Below are positions 12,142 through 22,481 of a DNA stretch of 64,000 bases, one piece after another. Numbering within the stretch: the stretch's first letter is position 1; each line of letters starts with the position of its first letter. The notes beneath the pieces are model-generated. The model had not been told where the DNA came from. It was given only the letters and a program-made list of their open reading frames with translations, and ran no database searches. A program made the translations under genes and the position numbers. Origin of the DNA: Antedon mediterranea (taxonomy: Eukaryota; Echinodermata; Crinoidea; Comatulida; Antedonidae); NCBI RefSeq assembly GCF_964355755.1, contig NC_092671.1, positions 5,281,001 through 5,345,000 on the forward strand, in the 5' to 3' direction.

Positions 12142-13104
12142 TTAAAACTGACTGGCAAGCACTCTGAGAGCATTGCGTTTGGTAAGTTTTCGGTTATCTG
12201 GAGATTTGGCTGGGTGGTATAACTCATCACTGTGACAATCCCAATAAAGTCCTAAAGCTGGCTCTGGTTCCCCATCAATTTGACTGAGGGAAAGTGACTG
12301 CAATTGATGACCGGACTGCACGTCAGTGGGTAAGTGTTCAACTACATCTCGATGGCTACTGGCATATTTTACCATTTGGAACCCAGCTTCATTTAGACAC
12401 TCACATGTCTTGTCTCCAAGTTCCCTGGCTTCTGGTATAGTGTTACGACTGGCTAGTTGATTATCCACATATCTCATTTTCGATGGTATCCTTGACAATT
12501 GGGTAGCGATCTTTTCTATCATTTGCCACCTTTTGTAAGGCAAATGTTGCACAACAAGGGCTACAAGCAGCTCCAAATGGGAGTACCAGCCACTCCATTA
12601 CAAGCCAAGTATCCATCTCGTCATCCCACCAGAGAAATCGCAACATACGTCGGTCTTCTGGGGCCAGTCTCACTTGATGGAACATTGCTGTGATATCACC
12701 AGATACTTCAACGCGTCCATGGCTGGACTTAGAGTCGGTCCAGCGAGTAACTCATCGTTCAGATTCTGACCATCATATTCAAACGAACAGTTGAAGACAA
12801 GTCTGTACTTCCCACTACTGTGTACCACATGACAGGGGATGTACCATCCTAATTGCTGCTCCGGAGACAATGTGTCGACAGGCCCTATAACTCGTATGGA
12901 GCTGTTCGTCTTCAGCTTGTTAATATATGATCGACAGAAGTCTACCAACTCTGGTTTGCGGGATATTTTTCTCTGGGTAGAAAGAGCTAGGCTCTGAACA
13001 CATCTTGGTGTACTAGACGGGGGTCTGTACCCAGGTTTCCACAGGAGTGGTGTCTGGAGTCTCTGTACACCTTGGACCTCGACCTGTTTGGTACCATTTT
13101 CCAA
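12142..13104 (-). pseudogene. BEL/Pao reverse transcriptase, broken and catalytically altered
   Basis: Three overlapping open stretches (13104-12670, 12685-12461, 12576-12142) carry RT motifs: YRLVFNCSFEYDGQNLND, MFHQVRLAPEDRRMLRFLW and VLPFGAACSPCCATFAL. The catalytic box reads YVDN where the family has YVDD, so the second metal-binding Asp is Asn (GAT to AAT). With frameshifts near 12690 and 12495 it cannot be functional. Confidence 0.9.
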
Positions 13105-14543
13105 TGTCTGAATAGCAAACTTGTCATTTTTGACCGCCCAGATTCCTTTGGATTTACATGGTGCAACACATCTACCGCCATAAATCTTTCCATTAATTGG
13201 TGCAGCTTATGTTCTGGTTGAGTGCTAGTGTACATCATCTGAGGATGTCCTAGTAGCTTTCCTTGTTTCTGGAGATCCTGCTTTCCCTGTACAGTCCAAC
13301 CAAAAAGTGTCTTGACTGCAACTGGTGAACCTGTTTTGGGTCCTCTTCTAGTTTCCAACGACAGAGTGCATTCAATGTTATCAGCACCAATCAATATCGT
13401 CGGCTGCACCTTTTCGGCAGTAAATAATGGTAGTCCTCTAAGGTGTGGCCATTTTGACTGCAACCTCTCCGCAGAAACTGTATAATCCACAAGTTGGACT
13501 TTAGTGGCGGCAAAGGCACACTTGATATTGAATGTCTGGTCTGGTTCTTCTCTGGGCGAGAGAGTGAAGTCCACACATTTTCCTTTCCAGTCAGTGTCAC
13601 CCGTTACCGTTTTGACTTTGATTGACTCTTCTTCACCATTAATGCCCAGTTCATTTATCAATCTTTCTGATACCATCGTGCGTTCTGCACAGTTATCAAG
13701 GACACCGTATGTGTTTACTAAACCTTTTGCACCATAGATGGTTAGGGGTACAACTTTGATTAGTACATCGTGGTAGTCTAGTTTAGCAGTTAAACCCATT
13801 CCAGTACATAGTTGAGTTGGATTAGGTACTGGTTCAACTGGGGCTGGAGCTGGTGCTGGTGCAATCACTTTGTGGAGACTACTTCTGTGGTCCTTTTTAC
13901 ATTCCTTGCACCTTTTTGGAAATGGGCAAACACCATCATGCTTCTTAGCACACTTTTTGCACCGGTTGGTGGTCTCCAACCATTTAATTTTGTCTGCATA
14001 GCTAATCTTGGAGCAGTTACCACATGTTTCTAGGTAATGTCCGCTTTCATCAACATCACAATACAGGCATGTAACACGCTTCTTAGCCTTTGAACTACTT
14101 TGAGTAATATAAGCCTTCGTGGCAGGCGGTTGCTCACGTTTCTTCTGCTGTTTTGCGGTTACATATGGTTTTTGGTCTCCTGTACCATGACTCATTTTTT
14201 CTAGCAGTATTAGACCAGCTGGTCCTGTTTTCTCCTCTAACCATGTTGAAAGGTTTTGAACAGTATAGGTCATTCCCTTTTCCTGTTTCCACATCTTGGA
14301 TAGGAACTCATCGTGGAGCCTGTCTGGTAGTTTCTTTGTCAGGTCTGCCGCATACCGATGGTGATTCAGCCCATTCCCATGGTTTAATTTGTTGGCAGTC
14401 TGGACCACAGTTACCAGTTCATCCGAAAAATCTATGAGACCAGCCCAGTCCCCTTGATGTATTGTAGGACGTACCTGGAGCTGGTCCAATAACCCTTGAA
14501 CGATTCTACTGGGATCACCAAAGGCCTTCTCCAATTGTTTCAT
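12987..14543 (-). pseudogene. BEL/Pao gag C-terminus, zinc knuckles and aspartic protease
   Basis: The open frame of 518 aa begins inside the DUF1759-type gag region (MKQLEKAFGDPSRIV). It continues through a Cys/His cluster (CLYCDVDESGHYLETC, CKKCAKKHDGVCPFPKRC, CKEC) and a retroviral-type protease. The protease active-site triad position reads LDNC, not D-[ST]-G, so activity is doubtful. The frame leaves the polyprotein at about 13120. The natural start lies further upstream, beyond a LINE insertion. Confidence 0.85.
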
Positions 14544-14568
14544 GGTTTCCTTGTAAGCGTCATCTTCT

Positions 14569-14674
14569 TTTTATGGTTTTATGCTATATTTGTTTTTATA
14601 GTGTTTTCTTTGTTATTATGACGAGCAATGAATTTCCTTTTTGAGGATCAATAAAAGTTATCTTATCTTATCTT
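14569..14674 (+). mobile_element. 5'-truncated LINE 3' end nested in BEL/Pao gag
   Basis: This 106-bp insert is flanked by the 7-bp direct repeat ATCTTCT (14562-14568 and 14675-14681). It ends GGATCAATAAAAG followed by TTATC repeats, as 3' ends of some non-LTR retrotransposons do. Removing it restores the gag frame exactly, so it struck after the BEL/Pao element had integrated with an open gag here. Confidence 0.85.
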
Positions 14675-15692
14675 ATCTTCTAGCATGAGGCTACGGTAAG
14701 CCATTGCTAATGGTCGTCCGCCAAGGTGACTACGTAAATATGCAAACTTAGTTGCTTCGGGTAGCTGTAATTTCGCCTGACTCATCACACTATCCCATAC
14801 TGATTTAAATGTCACATACTGCTTAACATCGTGTTCATCACAGAATTTTGGTATATTCAGTTTTGGTAAACCATCCCAAACTCTACTAATACCAAACACT
14901 GGGTTAATACTCTGGGTCGTTGGTTGGTATGTCGGTTGGTATGCCGGTACTCCAGGAGATGGATTGAATGATGATGCAGTAGAATTTAGTACCGGTATGT
15001 CAGTACAAAGTTCAGTATTCTGTACATTACTTGTCGTAACGGCATGCATTTGATGTTGTATAATATTTTGCACATCATTCATAGGCACTGGCATATGCGG
15101 TATTGTACTTTGTGCATCACTAGTGAACCTGGACATCAGTACTTACTACATCAGTAACCATGGTAAACGTAGGTTTAGTGTTCGCCACCCCGTGTGATGA
15201 GATGGTTTGTATGGGTGTGTACTGATTCATCATACTGTTTACCGCATAAGTTTGTTGAGTACACACTTTCGGTCTGGTTGCATTCTGTATTTCTGTCCGA
15301 TTAATAATACTAGCACTGCTAGTAGGCCTAGTAGCAAAAACGCTTTCACTGACCGGTACCGTAACAGTCCTTGTAACAGGGTCTGGACTGCTTTCTGTAA
15401 GGTTGATGTCAGTCATTGTTGCGTCTGCCAGGAATTTCTTCACATGATCTTCGGACGTTTCGTTGGGAGATGTGGTTAACAATTCATTTAGGTCTTCATT
15501 TAGAACGGCGGTGAGTGTGTCCGCCTGTGCTCGTAGAGCCTGTGCCTTGCTCCTCGCCTTTAGTATATGTAACTCGGCTTCTTTAGATGCAATTTCCACT
15601 GCAGCCATCGCTTCTGTCGCGGCAGCAGCGGCATCTGCTACGATAGCTTTGATGATCGGCGACTGGAGCACGTGCGTGGATCGGTTAGACAT
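14675..15692 (-). pseudogene. BEL/Pao gag N-terminal region
   Basis: Two frames, 15692-15120 (starts MSNRSTHVLQSPIIKAIVA, with an Ala/Glu-rich helical stretch) and 15136-14675 (FNPSPGVPAYQPTYQPTTQ, then GLPKLNIPKFCDEHDVKQY), are joined by a frameshift at about 15125. The second leads into the DUF1759-like core interrupted by the LINE at 14674. Confidence 0.8.
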
Positions 15693-15749
15693 ACTTGTTT
15701 AGGCTAGGCTAGGCTATCAGTAAAATGTGATAACTTACTTCTCAAATAA

Positions 15750-15766
15750 TCCGACTCGAGGGACCA
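15750..15766 (-). other. BEL/Pao primer-binding site
   Basis: Two bases inside the 5' LTR, the minus strand reads TGGTCCCTCGAGTCGGA, complementary to a tRNA 3' end with CCA. It differs at two positions from the usual complement of animal tRNA-Tyr (my recollection of the tRNA), so a tRNA-Tyr primer is likely but not certain. Confidence 0.7.
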
Positions 15767-15768
15767 AA

Positions 15769-15889
15769 TGTTCTGTTTGGGAGGTTGCTGGGTTTGTTTA
15801 CTGACGATACAATCGCCATTTTGAACAACAACGAAAATCCAACAACAGAGGGCGCTATGACCCTTTTGGAATACGGCACTGTCTTAACA
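15769..15889 (-). repeat. BEL/Pao 5' LTR (121 bp, internally deleted)
   Basis: TG...CA-bounded repeat matching 9520-9724 but lacking 84 bp between GTTTACT and GACGATAC. One copy of the short direct repeat TTTACT remains at the junction, as expected for slippage deletion. Confidence 0.9.
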
Positions 15890-16587
15890 TTAATACTTAA
15901 AAAAAATAATACTCTTAAAAAGACTGAGCCACTAAAAGACATAGCAAGCAACAGGCAAACTTGGAGAAACCTTAATAAGACATTAAGAGAAGCCGCTGCA
16001 CCGGAGATTTCGGGCAACTACTTTTCCCTACTGTTATGTAGGAAGTAGTACAGTAAATGCTAAGTCGTATAGTAAATAGTATGTAATGTAGAAGATAACT
16101 AATACGAACGAATAACTTTTATTTTGGGATGGTGGACGAAGAAGACGAAGAGTTTTTCAAATTAAAAGTGGACATACAGTACACACAAATTAGTTTAGAA
16201 ACAACAATTACTAACCACCGCATATTCACTTTGTGCTTCATTTTCATTGGTGGAGAAAGTTTCAAAATATCAAGCGGTGAGTTTGCTAACTCATCATTTC
16301 GCAAACTGTCACAAATAAAAATAGTCATTGTAAGTCAACGCCAGGTGATAAGTCAATGTAAGGTAATATTACAACAGTCTACAATGAACTATATAAATAT
16401 AAAATGTTTACAATACCGCCATGAAAATGAACTATACGTGAAGGTGAAAGTAACTATTCTGGAACATTGTCTGAAGTAGCATAGATTATGTGAATATTTT
16501 CTCATTAGTATTTACTATACTGTCAAATTAAAAATAAAATTCGTTCTTTATTTTGAATGTAGTTAAAGTAACATTGCTTATTTATGA

Positions 16588-16745
16588 ACTCGAGTCGAGT
16601 GGCCAGGCAAGGGAGTGCACATAAAAAATCGGGGGACATGAGTCATCAAATTTGTATGTAGGAATTTGTATGTAGGAAATTGTCATGTTGGTGGAAGTAT
16701 GCACTCTGGGAGTACCCTCTGTTTTTTCGTGTTTCGGGGGAAATT
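16588..16745 (+). mobile_element. Degraded tRNA-headed SINE
   Basis: GAACTCGAGTCGAGTGGCC and, further on, GCACTCTGGGAGTACCCTCTG match the equivalent position in segment D (46700-46825), where the A- and B-box parts are better kept. The insertion predates the duplication. Confidence 0.5.
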
Positions 16746-17079
16746 TTCTTAGATGGTGATAAGCTTTGATTTATCTCCATTTGTCAATTATTTTTGTACA
16801 CAGGCCTAACGATTTATTAAGGTGTTTTAAAAGTTTTAATGTAGATTGCGTGCGGAAATAAATTATATAAATCAAAAGTACAATCAATTTTGTTTTATTT
16901 ATTACAAACATATACTGTTATAGACAATCAGTAAAATTTATCTTACAAACTATAGTACTAACAAGTCCTAAGAGTAGCTGCACCTCATGTTAAAATGTGG
17001 TTGCAAAGGTTTATATTTTACAAAAAACAATAAAAATTTTAAAAGTATTTTCTCATATTCAAAATACAGCTTTTATACA

Positions 17080-17146
17080 ATGTATTATTATTATCGTCAT
17101 CGTCATCATCATCATCATCATCATCCTCATTATCATTATTATTATA
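17080..17146. repeat. ATC/ATT microsatellite
   Basis: Runs of TTA then CATCAT triplets, ending in TTATTATTA. It gives rise to spurious His- and Ile-rich frames; not a gene. Confidence 0.9.
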
Positions 17147-17924
17147 GTACATACATTCGTTATATTTAAATTACGCATTATATGTAGACCATAATATAGC
17201 ATTTTTTTATAATGTCGATACGATTTAAAGTGCCATTTAACATGAGCTTTCATAAATTTCAATTAGGTATTATGCAATTTGTGTGTTGAGTAACTTAGTT
17301 ACGAATAATTGTGTCGGGAATTTTTAACTTTTGTAACAATAATAATAATATTTGAATAGCATAGTTTCAATCCTTACTATTGTAACCCATTTGATATTAT
17401 TAATATTGCTGTTTTGATTTAGTAACATGTATTTAGAAATACAACCCATCAAATGGGAAATAAAGCAATCTGTACTACTGTAGTGGAGGAATAGTTTCGT
17501 TTGATTAATTTTTTCAACACATTGTAGATGAATGACACTTTTATTTTCATCAGTTAAAAAATACCATATATTTTGAAGGAAGTTGTGTTTATTAGCTTGG
17601 ACCGGGCCGCTAAAATGTAAGCGATGCAGATCAATTATTTATAGTTATATCCGCTACCTTATTGAATATGCATTAGGTGTGACATAAGAATTGACCAAAC
17701 TACAAAACGCCTTCCATCTGTGTAGCCTAATTTCTCAGACATTCTCTGCATGACAATGTACGGGGTTCAAATCTCGACTCGACTATTCATTCTAATGTAG
17801 ATTCTACCGCAAACGATATTGATGTATTGACGCATTATCAACTAACACACATACACTGATGGAGCATAAATGTCCCAATTACCAGAGAAACCAGCATCAA
17901 TTATTCTGAAAAATTATTTTTCTA

Positions 17925-17987
17925 AATAAAAGTTGTTGTTTTACTTAAACATTTTTATAATGTTTAAGTAACAACGACTTTTATTTT
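17925..17987. other. Near-perfect hairpin (about 27-bp stem)
   Basis: Left arm AATAAAAGTTGTTGTTTTAC continues TTAAACATT. The right arm AATGTTTAAGTAACAACGAC continues TTTTATT and is its inverse complement apart from one G-U pair and a 2-nt bulge. The loop is about 5 nt. Could be a small foldback element or a pre-miRNA-like hairpin; no further evidence. Confidence 0.6.
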
Positions 17988-18146
17988 CAGAATTAAATTT
18001 CTCCTTTGATGTTTTTTTTTTCTTTTAAGTGTGGAGATATTCATTGGGTTAGGGACAAATGAATTCATTTGAAGAAAACGGATGCCAAATTTTACTTACC
18101 TACGATAAAAGGAACTGCGTCCAGGATTTAATTTTTTTTTAAATAA

Positions 18147-18215
18147 GCCAATTTAGTACAGAAGATATGGAATCACCAGAGGGTTTTGCGGTTAACAACA
18201 AGAGTTCTGTATGTT
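18147..18215 (+). pseudogene. NHL-domain relic of the DED/NHL family
   Basis: The stretch encodes TEDMESPEGFAVNN followed by a shifted match to VLYVAD, corresponding to TAEDMESPEGLTVNDESRVL in gene D. It is preceded by TAAGCCAATTTAGTACAG. Only about 70 bp remain, followed by unrelated DNA, so this is a fragment of a further copy. Segment D ends at the same point (48680-48705). Confidence 0.65.
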
Positions 18216-18249
18216 GCAGACAGTTAGGCCTAAGCTCAAAGAGTATTTT

Positions 18250-18316
18250 TTAGAAAATATTATCTGTACTTTGTTGTTTGAGAAATAAATGTATTATTGA
18301 TTGATTGATTGATTGA
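18250..18316 (+). mobile_element. Possible LINE 3' end with TGAT tail
   Basis: GAGAAATAAATGTATTATTGATTGATTGATTGATTG resembles a short LINE 3' terminus with a polyadenylation-like AATAAA and a tetramer tail. A similar end (AAATAAATGTTACTTTGATTGATTG) lies at 34345-34370. No coding part is seen. Confidence 0.4.
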
Positions 18317-20514
18317 ATTCATCAGAAAAGAAGAAACAATGATATTTTAGCCTAGACCACATGAAAGATTTGTGGATTAGCGCCCTCTTTACTGTTGACC
18401 TATTATTGAGTCAAGTAAAGACGAAAGACGCGATACATAATTACAGCATAGATATTCGAATTCTACGTTTGAAACAATTTATTAGAAAGACTAATGAAGC
18501 AAATTCAAAAACCACTCTTCCTTGGCAAAATCGACAGTAATTATGACAACATTCAACAATAGTACAATACTGTAGGTAGGTTACAGAATGTATGATATAC
18601 CATGGAGTAAAGAATAATTCTTTACTCCATGATGGATATACAAACCAGGATGCATGTGGATATGTAGGCCTACTGATGGGCTTGCCAATATATGGGTAAA
18701 ATTGATTATCATTTAAAAACCATGTTGTAGGCCTAAATAAATAACAAATAGTAGATGTGATCTGAATAACAATAAATAACAATTTCGTCATTTCAATTTT
18801 CACTCAACGGTCATATACATCACATGCTAACCCCACCCTTAAATGTTAATCCCGTTTCAATTTTGTCAGGGTTAGTATTATTACGGCTCTCAATGGAGTG
18901 GATTATATATACATGCATCTTTCAACGATCAATAACACAATCTGAGTTGTAGAGAGAATAAGTAAAAACTAAGATATAATTTTGGTTTTCAAATTATAGA
19001 TTATGTTTATGTATGTTTAAATAAAATGAACAATACCTGCAATTTTAAGTTTACTAAATATAAATGCTGCATACACTGTGGTTCCTTTTAAAACAAGTTA
19101 ATTGTCTTCATACCTCAAATTCAAACAACACGGTTCACAGGTGGTCGAAAATCAGCATACGAAACAATCCAGTCAACATGACTTTTAATAGAGCCATACA
19201 ACCGTTTACCTGCTATGGAAGTATGTTTGTACCTTTTAGTATAAATAGCTACCCCACACCTTTCTGCAAAGCTCGTAACTTTCCTATTTAAATTCGGTTT
19301 ATGCCATAGTGGTGTTAATACAAAAAATACTGGGCGTCAGTTATGAATGGTTTATGTTCATATGATTTTAATAATATAGAAACATTTAATTTCGGGTAAT
19401 GTATGACCCTTTTTCTCCTTAATTACAAAATTAGGGAGATTTGAAACAGACCCACTGACGCGAAGGCATAACAATTTCCCACAAATATCGCACTATATGT
19501 ATTCATTCATTTCTCTTAAATTCGGACTTCACGTCGATAAAACATTACATAATTACAAACAAAAGTTAATCCAAAAACTATAAAAGAGTTTAATTAGATT
19601 TTAACTCAAAAACAAAAGCTCTTTCCATTTTTTTTATGAACCCTTGATTTTACCAGAAAATTGTCGTTTACAGAACAATTTAGATAAAATCAATTCAAAA
19701 ATTATAATTACTTGATAATTTACTCATTTCTTTTTTTTTGTCAAGTTCTAATTTACATAATAAAATATTGTTTTGAGGGCGCCAAAAGAGATTAATTTCA
19801 CTCTTCTTCTTCTATTTTAAACTCATTATGTTTGTTTGATATGTTGTGTTAGGTATCAATCATGTATTGTATTTCAACAAAAATTTTAACAAATGCATTT
19901 TGCAATTGAAAATATCGATCGACTTTATTAAAAGCTATCGCAGCATTGTTGTCATCTAAAAATCCAGAGTTACAATAAATGTATGTTATTGTATTGAACA
20001 GAGAGTTTCCGAAGTTAATTACTATTTTATGCTAGATAGAATTTATGGTTTCTATGGCAACCTTTGTACCTGCACAATGAGAACAATTGCGTTAATACGA
20101 CTTTATAACGAAGATCGTTTTATAATGTAATTAATACAAACAGTTCTTTATTGTATAGCTGTTGATTATTACTGTACCCTTTATTTGGATTAACGCATTT
20201 ATTGGACCAATCTGAAACTACTAAATCTAAAATTGTGAATGATTGCGAACAGATTGTCAACTGCATCCACGACAATAAGTACTACTATAATACTAAAGAA
20301 TACCACGGAAACTAAAGGTTTGTTCTTTTAAAATATTATTATTATTATTACTATTATATTGCATTAATGGCGTATGTGATTGGCTTTTTGTGGGGTGGAC
20401 AAACGGTTGAGAAACCTCGACTTCCATACATTGGAATTAAAACAAACTTGGAAACCTTTCTACTTTCAATGGGTTATGTGACACTTATAACCTACAGGAA
20501 AGACGTGTTACAAC
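18317..20514. other. Non-coding stretch without recognisable gene
   Basis: AT-rich, with one perfect 31-bp palindrome at 18601-18631. Short ORFs here show no recognisable motif. Nothing else is seen. Confidence 0.5.
18601..18631. repeat. Perfect 31-bp palindrome
   Basis: CATGGAGTAAAGAAT, a single central A, then ATTCTTTACTCCATG. The arms are 15 bp and perfectly complementary, with one unpaired base between them. Confidence 0.95.
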
Positions 20515-20900
20515 CGCTAATGTAGAAAACGCCAGTTAATGTCGAAACAACCGCTTTATGTAGAACAGCTAATGTAGTAAAACCTCCAGCTAATGTAGAA
20601 ACACCAACAGCTTGTGTAGTAAATAAAAATCAACACCAGCTAATATAGAACGGTCAACAGATAATGTAGTAACGGAAATTGCCTCCCAGCTAATGTAGTT
20701 ACCATCGTCAACTAATGTAGTTACTATCGCCAACTAACGTAGAAAATATTATATATTTTACAAACCTATGCCTAAATCATGTGCAAATGCATCTCTTTAC
20801 GGTACTTAGCTATCTCTTAAACGACCGACTTTCAAAACGCGGCCATCTCGTAAGCGGCCATACATTGTAAGTAACCACCCTCAGGTAAGTAACCACCCTC

Positions 20901-22137
20901 AGGTCCGTAGCCAGGTGGGTGGGGGGGGGGCGGTTATGGTTCGGGCGAACCCCCTTGACCGACTCCATCCCCAATACCTCACCCCATCTCTGAAAATCCT
21001 CCAAACACGTGCTTTCAAGTTATTCGTAAATTGACAAATTCGTAAACTCTTTCGTAAATAGGGAGTTTTCGCAACCTTTACGAATACGATAACGAAAACA
21101 GATACGTCACACATTTGTGAAACTTTTGAGCTGATCCCCATTTCATATTCGTAAGGCGTATTCGTGTTGACGAATATAATCAGTCATATATTCGTAACTA
21201 CAAAACGAGTAGGCCTATAGTTTTTGATCTATTTTGCACATTTTGCATTTGAATCAGGAATGATTCATGATTATAATATAATTATACTTTTATTGAAAGT
21301 AATTTACTAAAATGCCAGGTCAATTTTGATAAATAGCAGTTTTTAAAGTCCTCACTCACTTTGATGTTACGCTAGGCCTAGGCAGCCAAGCACCAAGCAA
21401 CACGTACCTTCGCTTTGCTCAAATTTACCGCAGTCATATTTTGGACGGCGCCCTCAATATTTTGTTGCCATGCGAAACAGATTTTTACTGGCTTACGAAA
21501 AACGAATACGTGTGCGTGACGTATCCGTTTTCGTTATGGTATTCGTAAGATTGCGAAAACTCCCTAATAACTCATACCTTCTTCCCTGTATGAGCGTACG
21601 TCGAGCGATACGTGTCTGTAAATTTCTACGTACACTCAACTGTATCAATACCACCTATTTACATTGATATATTTAATTTCCTCAACAAATTGCTGTAAAT
21701 ATATAGGCTAGATAGAGCTATAATAAGCATTGAATTTTCATTCTCATCCGAAGTGTGCTTTTTTCGGGGCTTCCCCTAGTCGTACGTTCGCATTGAACTT
21801 GAACGCAAAAACAAAATACCAAGTGAATGATCAAACGATCGACGGTTCTGCACAGAGCACGCGCATCTAACAACGGCAACAGATGTTATTGTCCTTTAAA
21901 TATTCCACGTGTGTGAGGAGGAGGAAAAAGGTACGATCGTTTTGCTCATTGGTAGCATGCTGCATGAGTGTCTCTTTTCCGGCCAATTAGAGGTGCCTTT
22001 TATCATGAATGTTATGCGGTAGAGTACCATTTCCGGCCATCTAGGGGTGTCATTTAACAAAATATGCTTCGCCTCAGGCAGCTCACCCAAATACTTAGGG
22101 TCCGAAACCTCCTTGACAGATCCTGGCTACGGCCCTG
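20901..22137. mobile_element. Non-autonomous DNA transposon nested in the foldback
   Basis: Ends AGGTCCGTAGCCAGG and CCTGGCTACGGCCCTG are inverted complements with one mismatch, followed inside by a G-run. ACCCTC occurs on both sides (20895-20900 and 22138-22143). The right arm of the foldback shows the uninterrupted site (GCTAACGAGGGTGGTTGC at about 22797). It resembles hAT-like MITEs with GTAGCCAGG ends (family recollection, not certain). It contains another MITE. Confidence 0.75.
21059..21566. mobile_element. MITE with ~50-bp inverted repeats and TA target
   Basis: Starts GGGAGTTTTCGCAACC at 21061 and ends TTGCGAAAACTCCC at 21564, flanked by TA on each side. The inverted repeats extend about 50 bp (CGAATACGATAACGAAAAC versus GTTTTCGTTATGGTATTCG). 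Interior is non-coding. It sits inside the element 20901-22137. Confidence 0.8.
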
Positions 22138-22156
22138 ACCCTCGTTAGCGACCACC

Positions 22157-22481
22157 TCTATTGTTTGTTTGTTTGTTTTATCTTTATACTGGGTGACCTC
22201 TTCAGTCAAAGACTGATCTCCCAGAGGGGGCCCAGTTGGTGATCAGTGGCTGTGATGTACTAATACACCTGGGTAACCCCCTACTCGTCTCGAAAGATGT
22301 ACTAGGTTCTTTAAAGTGCACACGAGCAAGTTGTGTACACTGGACCTACGGTTTATAGTCTTTATCCGAGAAGACTTGTTCTACCACCAGAACCATGGAG
22401 TGATTGAGCCTCGAACCCCTGCCGATGTTATGGCTACATGATTACGGTTCCACTGTCTTAACCGCTCGACCGCCATCCCTG
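22157..22481 (-). mobile_element. tRNA-headed SINE
   Basis: On the minus strand the head reads GGCGGTCGAGCGGTTAAGAC (A-box region of a Leu/Ser-type tRNA) and GGCAGGGGTTCGAGGC (B box). A body with TCTTCTCGGATAAAGACTAT and GTACATCTTTCGAGACGAG follows, with a tail of AAAC repeats. Relatives lie at 42050-42246 (+), 55618-55842 (-) and probably 63690-63905 (+); a head of the same type occurs at 62847-62980. Confidence 0.85.

Larger units (their letters stand above)
9515..15894 (-). mobile_element. BEL/Pao LTR retrotransposon with 5-bp target duplication
   Basis: The element occupies 9520-15889 between LTRs and is flanked by TTAAT at 9515-9519 and 15890-15894, the 5-bp duplication usual for BEL/Pao. 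Read on the minus strand it has a 5' LTR, a primer-binding site, gag with DUF1759-type and zinc-knuckle regions, aspartic protease, reverse transcriptase, RNase H / A17-type region, integrase and a DUF5641-type C-terminus, in the order typical for the superfamily. The reading frame is broken at least seven times (about 15125, 14674, 13120, 12690, 12495, 12140, 11550 and near 10850), and the second catalytic Asp of RT is Asn. It is a dead copy. It inserted into the 3' flank of gene A after the segmental duplication, since copy D lacks it. Confidence 0.95.
15895..18146 (+). repeat. Segment A: duplicated 3' flank
   Basis: Continues the flank of gene A and matches the region after gene D (about 45660-48700) in collinear blocks. 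Examples: GCGGTGAGTTTGCTAA versus GCGGTGGGTTTGCTAA (46285); TAAGGTGTTTTAAAAG versus TAAGGTGTTTTGAAAG (46950); ATTGAATATGCATTAGGTG in both; TCCAGGATTTAAT at 18120 and 48663. A plus-strand ORF at 16129-16479 has no recognisable family and is probably chance. Confidence 0.75.

Noticed and set aside
15785-16048. 87-codon ORF across the BEL/Pao right junction
   Set aside because: It runs from LTR into flank; the part after the LTR (DIASNRQTWRNLNKTL) vaguely resembles a LINE C-terminus but is too short to support.
16129-16479. 116-codon ORF with acidic start
   Set aside because: No motif, no splice context, and the frame is not kept in the homologous part of segment D.
16987-17262. His-rich and Met/Ile-rich ORFs
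   Set aside because: They translate an ATC/ATT microsatellite on both strands.
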